NCBI GenBank assembly: GCA_905216175.1
Contig: CAJMSV010000112.1
Location: 1 to 5,212 of the forward strand
Source of the DNA: an uncultured bacterium
GTDB taxonomy: Bacteria; Actinomycetota; Coriobacteriia; Coriobacteriales; Coriobacteriaceae
Length of the DNA: 5,212 nt
Direction: 5' to 3'
The translations under genes were made by a program, and so were the position numbers. The notes under the pieces were generated by a model. That model was not told the DNA's origin. It worked only from the letters and a program-made list of their open reading frames with translations, and searched no databases. Of the stretch, positions 5,119 through 5,212 are shown piece after piece; positions within the stretch are counted from its first letter, which is position 1; every line of letters begins with the position of its first letter.

Positions 5119-5212
5119 AAGAGAGAGAGTGAGTGGAGGGGAAGGGGGAGCGGTGAGTGTAGGTGAGAGAAGGGGGGGAGCGAGCGAGAGAGTAAATGAG
5201 AGAGATGAGACC
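5119..5212. other. Purine-rich low-complexity tract, no gene seen
   Basis: By my hand count about 78 of the 92 bases at 5121-5212 are purines on the plus strand. The tract contains GA-repeat stretches and G runs at 5138-5141, 5144-5148 and 5172-5178. No credible reading frame or RNA gene is visible. It lies upstream of the transporter promoter and runs to the window edge. Further G-rich sequence (5090-5107) and a TATATAT stretch (near 5108-5114) lie just before it. Confidence 0.6.

Overview
The window looks like a GC-rich Gram-positive chromosome fragment. An actinobacterium of the Coriobacteriia type (Collinsella-like) is the best guess. This rests on base composition, a Tat-type lipoprotein leader, strong AAGGAGG-type ribosome binding sites and an EF-G-like paralogue of the kind common in Actinobacteria. 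It is inference; no marker gene settles the taxon. All four full-length genes lie on the minus strand, so the text reads right to left in transcription order.

Right end (about 4986-5212): a purine-rich, low-complexity tract without genes, then a compact promoter region. It has a -35/-10 pair at 5042-5070 and a 7-bp inverted repeat at 5004-5023 between promoter and start codon, which is a candidate operator. This drives a three-gene polar amino acid ABC importer: a Tat-exported substrate-binding lipoprotein (4125-4985), a HisM/GlnP-type permease (3321-3974, TTG start) and a GlnQ-type ATPase (2564-3328, overlapping the permease by 8 nt). A rho-independent terminator at 2488-2530 closes the operon. 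The binding protein would capture an amino acid outside the membrane, the permease forms the channel and the ATPase powers import. Binding-protein and permease genes are separated by 150 bp, most of it one long imperfect hairpin (4020-4126) that overlaps the binding-protein stop codon. This is the most unusual non-coding structure here. It may set the ratio of binding protein to membrane components, or be one copy of a dispersed intergenic repeat.

Left half: after a gene-free 310-bp spacer holding the terminator, candidate promoters and a long structured leader, comes a 691-residue elongation factor G-like protein (178-2253), followed by its own terminator (106-143). All five EF-G domains are present and the ribosome-contacting His of domain IV is retained. 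The GTPase motifs are strongly altered: His to Tyr in G3, NKxD to NRLS in G4, and the SA of G5 lost. It is therefore probably not the housekeeping translocase. At the extreme left, bases 1-50 may be the 3' end of a convergent plus-strand gene.

I saw no mobile element, CRISPR array, tRNA or rRNA. Nothing amounts to a clearly new multi-gene system. The points most worth a second look are the intercistronic hairpin, the degenerate GTPase and the promoter dyad.
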